A stretch of DNA of 64,000 nucleotides from Varanus komodoensis (Eukaryota > Chordata > Lepidosauria > Squamata > Varanidae): contig NW_025336481.1 of the NCBI RefSeq assembly GCF_004798865.1, positions 15,904,934 through 15,968,933 on the forward strand. Direction: 5' to 3'. This document shows, piece after piece, positions 34,801 to 46,800 of the stretch (position 1 is the first letter of the stretch; each line of letters starts with the position of its first letter). The notes beneath the pieces are model-generated. The model was not told the DNA's origin. It saw nothing but the letters and a program-made list of their open reading frames with translations, and ran no database searches. Position numbers and translations under genes: made by a program.

Positions 34801-37800
34801 TGATTTTTACTTTCATCCATGTCAGTGTGAGATTGCAGCTCTTAGCTCTATTTTTATTTGTGTTTACCTTTAGTATGACTGATGTGACAAGCATGACAGG
34901 GATGATAACTTTGCTATCAAGGGAGGTACCTGAAGCTACCCCTTGCTAGTTCTTAAAAGCATGTGAAGTTAAACAGAAGTACAATTAACTCTGGACTGTG
35001 GATTGCTCACAGGTTTTGCTTCACCACCCTGCATCTCAGCCCATGCGAACCTGACCCATTACAAAGAATATTTGCTTCAATCATTAAACAGCATCGACCG
35101 TAAGGGTGTTGCCCAGTGGTGTTGACTGAAGGCCGTGCTTTCACTGGGCTCACTCATCCTTATCAGTCATCGTACAGTGACAAAGTGCAGCTACCCACTT
35201 TTTGCATTTCTTTCAAATTAGGAGCATAGGATACAAATCCTCATTTAAGAGCCGAAGGCATATAAGCTGTGAGTGTGAACTTAGAACATATCGCAACTTT
35301 GTTAATAATTTTAACTCTTTCTGGGTCACTTTACCAAAGGCCCCAAAGCTACTTGCAAACTTTGACAAGTAGCTCAAAATAAGTAGCTGTTTGCCCTTGT
35401 CAAACAAAGTCGCAAGGAAAGTAAAACAAAACTTAAAGGGCAACGCTAGGCATGCTTTAAGTTCCACTGAGTCAAAGGGGCTTCACTCTCAGATAAGCTT
35501 GTATGGGGTTGCAACCTTAATTGCAGGAGTGCTGAACCTCCGGGCAACTTTGGCCCGCTTTCCCTAAGACAGCCTGCTCTCCCGCAATCATAAATGATCA
35601 AGTGGTTTTCTGGCTGTCTTGCCTTCCTCCCTACCCCATCATTGTAAAAAGTAAAAATGCTTACTGGAAATAAGAGCTCGAGTAGGCCTTTCAGCGACAC
35701 ACAGGACTGGGACATGGCTCCCGATGAAATAAAATTTGGCCCTAGTGCTAGAAGAGGTACTACACCAATTATTCAGGAGCAACATGGGTTAATATGTAGT
35801 GAAATGAGTTACAAGAAGTGTTTTTTTTGTAAGAAAAATGGTGCTGGAACTCATGAAATTATTTACCTTTTGCATGTAGTCAATCACTGTACACACACCC
35901 ACACACGTCAGTTGTGTAACAAAACATAACGGTCACTGCCCGTAGTAAGCACTCAGCGCACGACCACACGACCAGTCACAAGCTGAGCAGCACCACAAGC
36001 CGAGCAGCGCCATCACAAGCAGCGCGAACAAAGTACGCATGCATCGGATTCGACACACAAGCAGCGCACATGCACCGTTTTAATGATTTTGCCGCTGACC
36101 TTCTATGCTCGACAGGGCGATTCAAATCCATGTGGACCAAACATCAAATTTTCAAAAGTTACTTTTAAAACTTGGAAAATCTGTCAAAAAAAAGGTGCCG
36201 GAACTCTGTTCCAGGGCATTCTATGACAAAAAACGCACTGGTTACAAGGAATTCTTCCCCAGGGTGGATATTAAGAGAAAGCATGTGGAGAAACTTTTCA
36301 GGGCAGGCATGGCTTGGGGTGAGGCAGGGGGCCGATGCTTGGTGTCATGGGGAGAGGAGAATGTCTCACTGAGAAAGAACCTAGAACGTACTGTTTATGA
36401 GAAATTCCCCATAAGAGGTTCACCGCCAAACATATGATATGATGAACTCAAACTACTGATTGACAAAGGGAAGCTTTTCTTTTGTTCTGTCACTTCACTT
36501 TTGTGCAGGCTTAAAGGGAAAATAAGGGGTGGATCCAAGCTATGTGTTATTCATATACCTTTTTCTGGAAAATGTATGAAGCAGTGAAGTTTCTGGGCAT
36601 TGCAAGGATTAAGCTTAGACCACAGGGTAGTTCAAAATCAGGACTAGTATATAAAGCCCAATTTCTCACGAGCAGTCTGCAGTCTAAAACACCGGGGAGA
36701 AGTGAGGCACTAGCAAACAGCAGGAGCCAGCAAGTAACTACCAGGTGCAAAGAGGAGTGGATGCAGCAGAAGGACAGGAACATCAGAAGAAGATCCCCCA
36801 CCCTCAGCCCCAGCAGCTCTTGGCTCTTGTGTCCAGCTCTGCACCACTCAGCAGAGGATGTTCACATCTCGGAGACTGATTTTCTCTATTGATGCGTGCA
36901 ATTAAGTGGCTGTTTAATACAAAGGTGACGTGAAAAGTGACTATTCAAAGGGTGGGTCCCCAGATATTCAGAAATCCGTACCACCATTTCCCTTGAAACT
37001 TCCTCCCAGACTATTGTGCCTAGGACCAAAATTCCTAGGAAAACAAAGCCAAACTAGCACCATCCCTCCCCCACACCTGCCTGACACACACACATGGGGG
37101 AGATGACACTTTATCAGCCCTTGTTCAAGGAATGATGGGCATGTGGCCAGGCACCCATCGGCTTCTTCTGGCACTTGATTGATTGTCAGGAAGGCAGACT
37201 TGAATGGGGTCCATAGTTTTTAAGAGGATAAACGAACAGCTATTTACATTCTTAATAGAGCAATGGCATTCTGTGCAAATCAATGGCTCAGTGATCTGCT
37301 CCTGGGAGCTGAGGCAGGAGAGGAACTAGAAGGGCTAGGTTGAGGGCCAGGGTAAGGTAAGTTTCTGGATATATAGCAGGTGGAATCACAAGGGAGAGAG
37401 TGCTTTATGTGACCTGTATGTGTGCTCTGAGGACATGTTTCAGAATTATACAAATATATAATTTCTTGTATTTTAACCTAATGTTGTGAGCCGCCCCGAG
37501 GTTTCGGCGAATGGGGCGGCATAGAAATGTTTTAATAAATAAATAAATAAATAAATATTTGAACTGCAGTGATGTTAAACTCTTGATGTTAGAGGTCAGC
37601 TTACCCTTGGCTATGTCGTTAGATTCAGAGTTGAGTGTGTTGTCTGATCACACCAAGCAGGTATAAAAATCAGGGTAAGACCTTTTGCTGTGTGTATTTA
37701 AAGCTGTTTTAAAGTCCTTGAGCCAGTGGAATGGTTTACTGGGTGCACATGAGCAGTGACAGGAAGTGATATGAACTGAGGCACATGGAGGCTTGCTCCC

Positions 37801-40800
37801 TTATCTGCAAATACAGAGGAAAGTATTTACTGGACAAGCAAAGACTTTCTGAACCATCCTGCCTTCATGCAGGTGACTGTGCCTTTCCTTGGCTTTTCAT
37901 TCTCATAGGGTGAGGAAATGAACAGAAGAGATTCTGCTTTGTCCTTGTGGAGCCTCTGCATGGGTTTGGGAAGGGGTGAAGTCCAAGGACTGCTGTTCTA
38001 CTACTGCCAGTTTTGGATTAGTGCACTTGGCCTACAGATCTTTGGACACTCAGCACAATGAGCAGATTATTAGTGCTATGCTGGAGAGGTAGAAAGTAGA
38101 AAGGTCAGTAGAACTAGAGTGGAGAAATTCCACTGTTCTGGCTGCCAGGACCTGGGGCTGGTTTTGAGGGAACTGTGGTCCAACAGCTTCTGGAAGCTCC
38201 CATATTCCCTACCCTTGCTAGAGGATGATGGGGACAGCTCCACTTCAAAGTTCAGTTCCCGTTAGGCTATGAGGATAGTCTTGAAAATGCGGTAGTGAAA
38301 TTGAGTAGGGTAATCAAGGGCTTGACTTTAAGCACCTGCATAGCTATTCACACATCAGTAGTGTTAAAGAAGCACAATAAGTGCCTGCATGATTTGAAAC
38401 AGGGTGACCTATGACCTGGAAGTTCCTCCTTGTATTGCCTCCTTTGCCCTAGAATAGAATAGGGACTGTAAAGGATCCGAAACCTGTGGACACCCGTGAT
38501 ATCTTTCATGGCTCACAGAAACAGAAGCATTGCAAAAGAAGCAATATATGGTTAAGTTTAATCTCCCAGGTAGCCCAGAACGGTATGGAACAGAACTTAA
38601 AAGTGAGCAAACATCAACACAAATGTTTTGAAGGCAGAATATAAAGTCTCTGCATTGGAATTTATTGGCAAATTTAGCACTGTAGAACTTGGACTCAGAA
38701 GAGAGTGGGAGCTCCTAACTTATTACAAGTATTAAATATCCCTCTTGATTTCCTTTTTGCATACTGTTGCTGTCTTGCTATGCTCATTCAGTAACAGTGA
38801 CTCCTAACTGGGAGTGAATCATATCCACTTAGGGAAGTGTGTGACTTCCCGATACATCTACCGACTGACTGGACCACTTTGTGTGTCTGACACTCTGGAG
38901 GTTGGCCAATGAATGCTTATGCCACAGTATATTTCTCCATCTGTAAGTGATCTTACTCTGTTTTTGCTGCAATAGTCCAACATGACTACCCCTAAGCACT
39001 TGTTTTAGGACATAATTTTCAAATGCGTTCTGCAAAACCTGGCAGAAGATCAGGAGAATTAAGCAAGAACACTGAAGGGTATTTCAAGGATTAAGCGCTC
39101 CAGGGTGCTGTGGGGAAATACCACAAAATACAGTGAAAATACATTGTGGCTATTCCTCCTGTTCTGGTCTGAGCCTTCTCAGGATCATACCTGGACTGGG
39201 AAATAATGGTCAGTTAGGGAAGCAAAGTGCCAGCTCAGGTTGAAGTGCACACAAGCAGCTGAGGTGCTTCCACAGTGTGTGTGTGTGTTTGTGCCGTCGT
39301 CCTGCTTCATCCACCAAACCAGGCAGGTTCAGACATTGTCATCTTCTCTTTCCAGCCCTTCCATGTTTTTCTACCACTGCTTTTCTCTTTCTTACCATAG
39401 AAAGTCCATTAAGGAGGAATGATGGAACAGGTGTGCCAGCTTTCCCCAACCTGGTGCTCTGATATCTTGGACATCAGGTCCTCTCAGACTCAGCCAGCAT
39501 GACTAATGGTCAGGAACATTGGGAGTTGTTGTTTGTAAGATCTGGAGAATGCCAGGATGGGGCAATGCTGAGCTAGGAAGTACTGCAGAATGGCCCAGAA
39601 GCATACTGGGTAAACTGTGATGAATGGAGCGGTAACCAGCTGGGAAGCTGGCCCAACTCTGGCTGGTTGCTAAGCCTTGAACGGAAAGAGGTGCAGGGAA
39701 GAGTCAACGCCTCTCTTCATTTTGCTTCTGCTTTGCTAGGGAAGCCCTTGTGACTTTTGAAAGGTACAGCAGTCGGTCAGAAATCTTGGTTGCCACAAAA
39801 ATTCCTTGTGCTGCTTTAGTTTGGCTGTGAACCCACTAAATATTTGTTAGGGATTCCTTTGTATATTTAGATGTATATTATGAGCGCTACGTTCATATAG
39901 GGAGTGATGGTGAACCTTTTAGAGACCGAGTGCCCAAATTGCAACCCAAATCCCACTTATTTATTGCAAAGTGCCAACACTACAATAAAACCTGAAAACT
40001 AAGGTTTTAGTTTAGAAAAAAAACCTCACAGCCAGGCCAAGCAAATATATATGTATGTATGAATGTATGTACGTACGTACATACGTACGTACATATGTAT
40101 GTATGTATATATATGCTTGGCAGCACACTGACTGGCCATGTGAAAGCTCAGACGAGTGATGGCTAATGAGTCGCGGCTTGTGATGTCATCATCAGGTGCC
40201 GCCACTCCTTTCTGAGCATGCGCATGGCCCCTATGTGTGCTGTTATCCGATGCTCGGCTGCTGAGGCGATGCTGGGGCGACATGGATCGCATGCCGACAG
40301 AGAGGGCTCTGTGTGCCCGCTGTGGCACGTGTGCCATAGGTTCGCCACCACTGGCATAACCCTATCCTGGTACAATCCTCTAATCCAAATATAGGGGTAA
40401 AATAGCATTGAAATGGGTGATTATGAAAAAGTCTTTGTTGAGTAGCTATTTCTGCAGAGTTCAACATTTCTGCCCATTCTAAACACATTCCAACCATCAA
40501 AAGCATGCCAGAACACCTTGTTTTTCTAACCCTAAACCTGCCCTGGTGCACACCCCTAACCTTAATATAGGGCAAAAGTTCCATTGAAAAGAGGGCAATT
40601 TTGAAAAAGTCTTCCTTGAGTAGCTTTTGCTGCACAACTCAACATTCTAAGCACGTTCCAACCATCGAACTCATGCCAGGACACCTCATTTTTCTAACCT
40701 TAACCCAGTGATGGTGAACCTTTTAGAGACCAAACTGTCCAAACTGCAACCCAAAACCTCCTTATTTATCGAAAAGTGCCAACACTGCAATAAAGCCTGA

Positions 40801-43800
40801 AAACTGAGGTTTTAGTTTAGAAAAAACAATTCACAACCAGTCCAAACAAACCCATCTATCTATCTATCTACCTATCTATCTATCCCTGGCAGTGCGCTGA
40901 CTGGCCATGCAAAAGCTCAGACTAGTCACAGCTAATGAGGCACGGCTTGTGATGTCATCGCCTGGCACCACTACTCCTTTCTGAGCATGCGCATGGCCCG
41001 TATGTGTGCTGGTATCTAGTGCTCGAATGCTGGGGCACCTTGGCTCGCATGCAGACAGGGAGGGCTCTGCATGCCCGCTGTGGCACACATGCCATAGGTT
41101 CGCCACCACTGGTATAGGGTAACCAGAGACAAAAGATCAAAGGGCTCCTTTCTTCAAATGGGTGGGAATCTTAGTTTTTGCTTTCCATTAGCTCAAGGTT
41201 TATCTGTTGGAGGCCACACGGCAGTCAGTAGTAAGCAGGACTGAAAGTAGCAGTGGGTGGGATAGAATAAAAATTGGGTGGGAACTACTTTCTACCCACC
41301 AACCCCAACAGTCTGTCATGGGAGGGACAGATCGCTTTTGCTGGAGGTCTGAGCTGATCACTTGGGCCTTTTGCTTAAAAGAAAGAAGACATCTATTAGT
41401 AGGTTTGAAGAAAATTTTCTTACTTCCTACAACTCTGAGCTCCCAATAAAATGTATACAGTACATGTTGTATTTGGGTCATTTAAAACATAATTTACTTT
41501 TGCTATCGCAAAAAGGGGTGGTGGTCATGGGCTTAGGAAACTTCAAGTGGGGATTGATACATTCTTGAAAAATATGCCCGTCAGTGGTCGTTAGCCACCA
41601 TAGTTAATAGAAAAATTAGTTCAGGTGCATACTTGTAGTTGTTAGTTAGGAAGAGTTGGAGTCCCATGGTTCCTTTTTAAAATAAGTGCTGAAGCTGTTC
41701 AACAGCAAAAAGAAGAGGCATGTTGCTCTTTTGTCCTGTGGTAGAATAGTTGCTTGTACCTTGCCAGAAAGAAAAGCAATGCATCACTATCAAAAGGATA
41801 TCACTTTGTATATGTTAATTCATGTGACTAGAAGAAAATCTAGAAATAATTACACTTTATTAAAGAGAAATACAATACAGGGAAGATTGACCAAGCAACC
41901 ATATGCCTGCTTTGCCTTTAAACTGGACAGGCCATTAACCAGAGGACATCTTCAAAGAGTAAAGGATCCTGTGGACCCCTAGCCAACCTGTGGGCTTCCT
42001 GGAAACCATTAGCCACTGCCCAAATGAAAGGCCTTTGTTTTGATCCTGGACAGTCCAGGATTGGCTATGTGAGTTCTTACAGTTTTTATCATTGTGACTT
42101 TTCTACAGATGTTGCGAGTGCCTAAGATGTTGCGGAAGAAGAGAACCAAGGCCTCGGACGGTTTGGCTTGGCCATCCAGAAAAGAGAGACCAGAGATACC
42201 CACGCAATGTCATCAACAACCAGAAATACAACTTCTTTACATTTTTACCAGCGGTGCGTGCATCTCCTTGAATAATCAAGTTCTTTTCCCAATGATATTT
42301 AATGTCTTAAGTGCAGGAAGTAAAATTGGAGCAGGGAAACAAGATAGCTGGAACTGGAACTGGATCAAATTGTTCTTCTGCTTAGGTGAAGGCCAGTCTT
42401 ACCGCCCTGTCATTTCTGCTTCAGCTGAAGAGGCTGAAACTGGGGGCAACTTGTAGAGATATTCCCCCTATCTTCCCTCATTGGGACTTCTGAGATAACA
42501 AGTGGTGAGGAAGGAGCAGAATCAGGTTACCTCCTTGAAGTCTTCCCAGGTGCAACCTTCTTCCATGGTCTGTACACATCAACTGCTCCCTTCTATGGTC
42601 ATGGAACCATATAAAGGGGCTGCAGTAGGGAAAAGAAATGCCCTGAGATATGTTGAGGATTGTGTTCGCTCTTAAGGTTTTCTCAATTAGTCTGGAGGAC
42701 CTAAAATCTGTCTGCCTCACACTTGCCTGGACAATCTATTGGCTTGGTCAGCTCTAGCTAAGGCATATTTTCTTCCTACGTAAGCTATTTTTAGAAAATG
42801 CAAACTTGACCAGTGGTTTCTATAGAGATATGATGATTTACACTTTCATTTGTCAAGAGACTGGATTCATTTTGTTTTAGGTTTTCATTGCCCTTTTTTC
42901 TGAGTTCAATGTCCAAACTGTTTTAAGAATGAAAGAAACCCCTGCTGGGTCAGTCCCAAGATCCATCTAGGCCAGCTCTCTGTTCACATGGTGGAAGACC
43001 AACTGTCTGCAGGGTACAAAACTTCCACCTGCTCAAGTTCCTCAGCAACGTTTAAATTTTATAGATCCGAATTTTAGGCTGCCTTTGATTGCTGTGACTC
43101 ACCCAGGGAACTTCAGCTATTGGGCAGTATAGAAATGAAATAAATAGCAATGTTTGTTGTCACTGCTCAGCTAATTTGTTGCATCCTACATTGCATTTCT
43201 GCCCACTTGAATGCTTACGTAGATTTCACTGTCCTCTCACATCAGACCACACTGTCATTTTCTGGCACAATTTTCTGTGCTTAGACATTTTAGAGTAGCT
43301 GAAGATGCAGCTGGGAGGAATTGTGTGCCCTGAAATGGTATGCCACACATTACTTAGCCAGTATCTTAAGGCTGAAGCATAGCACTGTTGCAAATGTCAT
43401 TTATGCCACAGAGTGATGCCTTCTCAAGGAGCTGGGATCCAGCTTTTAACTCCTTGGCATGAAAGGTGAACGTATGCTGATAGCTTTATTTTTCATGCCT
43501 TCAGAAGTGCTGTGCAAATGTCTTTGTATTAAAGTTCATTGCTTTGGAATCAGACCTTTCCCAAGAACTGAGTGTTCCCAGTTTCTGCATCTGAAGTGTA
43601 TTTTTTTCTGTTTAGATGTGACCCAACAAGGCTGTGTTGTTACCCCTCATTTTTAAAAAAATAACACTATGTCTTTCAAAAAGCATAGTCTCATGGGCTG
43701 CTGAACCTCTGCCCCAAGGCTGAACCTCTGCCCTGCCTACCTTGCCGCTCGTGCAGGAAGAAGCATCCCCTTGGAAAGGGGGAAAGGGGCATGTGGAAGG

Positions 43801-46800
43801 CAAGGAGGGGAGGAAGATGGGGCCACAGAGTTATGCCAAGTGCAGTCCCTGCACAAAATCTAGATGTCTGGAAAACAGCTGTCTCAAGAAAATACCCAGT
43901 TTAAGCTGGGTATTCCAAGCACAAGTTGCACATAAGCCTCCAAGTTTGGAGCCTTCCATCCATTGAGGGTATGGTACATAGACAGTAGCCTGAGAAGTTG
44001 TTTTCCTTTTTCAGAAGCCTTAAAAAGGTAGGTCAGCCATATCAATACAGATGGGCTTCCACAATGTTTTCTCTTGTCATTCACTCTGCCTCCATCTTTT
44101 ATTCATAGGTTCTGTTCAACCAGTTCAAGTACTTCTTCAATCTCTACTTCTTGTTTCTGGCCTGTTCTCAATTTGTTCCTGAAATGAGACTTGGTGCACT
44201 TTACACATATTGGGTTCCACTGGTAGGTAATATTAGGTTTATTTATTCAAGAGAAGTTTCACTGTCTGAATACAAGTTGTCTTTTGTTAACCTTATCTCA
44301 AAGATCCCAAGTAAGGCTGGAACTTAGAAATGGTTTTTGTTAGCTTACTTTATGAAGCCTTTATGTGTTTGGGAATTGTAGATGCTTGGGTCTGACTTTT
44401 AAACTGATTTAATAAAGATTTGCCATTCAGAAGTAGAACCTTGAGCAGTGCAGGGAGGGAGTGAGTGGGGGACACTTGATCCAGAAAGTAATTTATTCCA
44501 TAACTCAGCCTTTCTAAGAGTACGGCTCAGCGAGATTCCCTTGGGTTAACACCAGGAAAAGTGACTATCATGCAAGCATTCTAGCAATTATTCCTGTTAG
44601 AACAATTAACAATACATTATTGAGCCAGTGTTATGCAAGGGGTACAAATCTGGTGTGTGGGAGACAGGGGTTCAGGGTCTTCCAAAGGACTCAACTAACT
44701 ACAAATTAGCCAGCATTCATGCTTGTGAATGCTTCTTGACTGCTTACACTGCAAGCGTGAGCAGCCAAACAACCTGCAGACTTACAGCCATGGTTTCATC
44801 ATGATATATGACCTATAAAATTTGGCTTATTTGGGAAAACACAAGCCAGCGTCTCCAGTTTGCTTGTCATGATGCACCAGCTATGGCCAGAAAGTTTCTG
44901 GGTGCTTCAGTTGTTCCTGCTTGCAGGGGAAATCAAGCAGAGTGATCAGGCGGTGTGCATCAGCATGCTGTGTTATCATGCTGTGCAAACAGGGCGAATA
45001 TGTAGCAGCTCTGTGTATCTCTTAAAAACCCCCTTTAAACCCAGGAGGGAAGAGATGTTGGTTGGAATAGTAGTTGTTTCCAAGCTACTGTTCTATACCC
45101 GCCCCCATGGGCTGAGAGCATCTCCAAAGGAGTTGGACAGGACTAATTAGGAAAGCACTCTAGTGATGTGGGCAGTTAAATCCATGCTTCTGTCATTGCC
45201 ACCTTCTGGCATTGCCACCAGGCTGTCTTTGAAGTAAAGTACTAAAATAACTGGCAGATCCAGTTAGAGGCACAGTAGAGCACCACTTTGCAGGCAGAAG
45301 ATCCCAGATTCCCAGATTCTATTCCAAGTAAGGCTGGGAAAGAACGGTGCCTGAAACACTGGAGAGCCTCTGCCGGTTCATGTTGACAGGACTGGGCTAG
45401 ATGGACCACTAGTCTGATTCAGCAGCAGGGACCTTCCTATGTTTCTATAGATCACCTGTCCATCCTGTTGCTATGAGTTTCCCTTACTCCTGCCTTTGCA
45501 CTAGGAATAGATATCGCCTTGAACATACTGGTGGTGTTACGTTTGCTCTTGCTGCTAGTGGCAGCATGAGGAAAGTGAACAGAGAAACTCACACATGGGA
45601 CTCCAATGTGTGACTCTGGGTTCCATGGGTAATGCAGTACAATCTGCATCCTTGTAGCTGGCAGTGGGGCTGACCACTGGTGCCGTGGTGTTGGTTGCCC
45701 CTTGGGGAGAAGATGGACATGGCCCATGCCATGGAGCCGCTGCTCGGTTTCCAAATGTTGTTTCCTGAAGATGCAGATGGATGTTTGGAGAATACAGGCA
45801 GGTATTTAGCCAGTGGTACCCAGGCTTTCTGCACTGAAAGGGAAGCTGCTTTCCTTAACCTACTTACACACATTTAAGTATCTTTCCTTCCAGACTATAA
45901 ACTAGTGTTAACAGGCTTTATTATTGTTTTCAAAAATCATTTGATCAAGACCATCAAAGCTATGCTTGCATGCTGCTTTTTCTCTCTAAGCATTTGAAAT
46001 AACTGTAAACAAAGTCCCAGTGTGGTCTTAGTTGGTCTCTCAGCACCCTCTCTCCATGCTCCTGGGAAGCATATCCCAACCCAGCCCTGCAGGCAAGATG
46101 TAACCTGAGACACAATGCAGTGCCTAGGTCAGAGGCAAGGAATTCCAGCAAGCAGAAAGGAGCAGAACGGATGGGCAGGAGAACAGTCCAGAGTTAGCTG
46201 GTTTGCCAGCATGTGAACAGAGAGTTAGCTGGTTTGCCAGCATGCGTACAGAGTGCTGCACTAGATGGGCCTCTGGTCTGATCCAGCATGGCTTGGCTGC
46301 TTTTCTTACATTCTCATATAAGTTGGGAGCTGGAGCATGACCCAGGATCTGAACATTTTCAGAAGACTGTTCTTGGTCATTATCAAGCCCAGGTGCCTCA
46401 TATTCTGCGGGCTGCATATCTGGTAATTATATTTTGTGCTTGGATTGCAACAGAATTCAGTAGCGTTCAGGGCTGGAGAATGTGTGACCCTCCAGATGTT
46501 GTTGGTCACAGTAGCCGTCATCCCAGATCATTGGTCTTGCTGGATGGGCTGGCCGTAGTTGGAGTTGTGCAGCATCTGGAAGGCCACAGGTGTCCCACCC
46601 CGGTTATAATGGAATAGACCGGCCACACTTGCTGTGCACTGGATGCTGCTGTTCCTAGATTAGTGAGTGACACCTTGCGTGGTATTGCAGCTCCCTCTCA
46701 GATTCCTCTGCACAGTGCCACACACACAGGCACTCTCCTTCTGTAAGAGGAGATGCTCACAGAAGAGGGGTGGAGTGCATGCCTTCCATGCAGAAGGTGC

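Larger units (their letters stand above)
16860..42108 (+). other. ATP9A intron 1 (25.2 kb)
   Basis: The intron runs from donor gtaagg to acceptor ttctacag. Its first 500 bp are part of the CpG island. The rest holds CR1, L2, SINE, BovB and hAT fragments listed separately. Stretches where I see no repeat or gene: 17400-18000, 18170-19250, 19420-20150, 21060-23060, 24000-26990, 31500-32990, 36450-37470 and 37560-39430. Long first introns often carry regulatory sites, and candidates are noted at 21440-21680 and 28590-28930. Confidence 0.85.
42254..44108 (+). other. ATP9A intron 2
   Basis: 1.9 kb. It holds a minus-strand CR1 piece (42930-43045) and an L2 3' end (43056-43150). Nothing recognisable in the rest. 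Confidence 0.85.

Noticed and set aside
36105-36437. 110-codon open frame rich in Lys
   Set aside because: It begins in the CpG-rich block and shows no motif I know. A second frame (36172-36372) is open over the same stretch.
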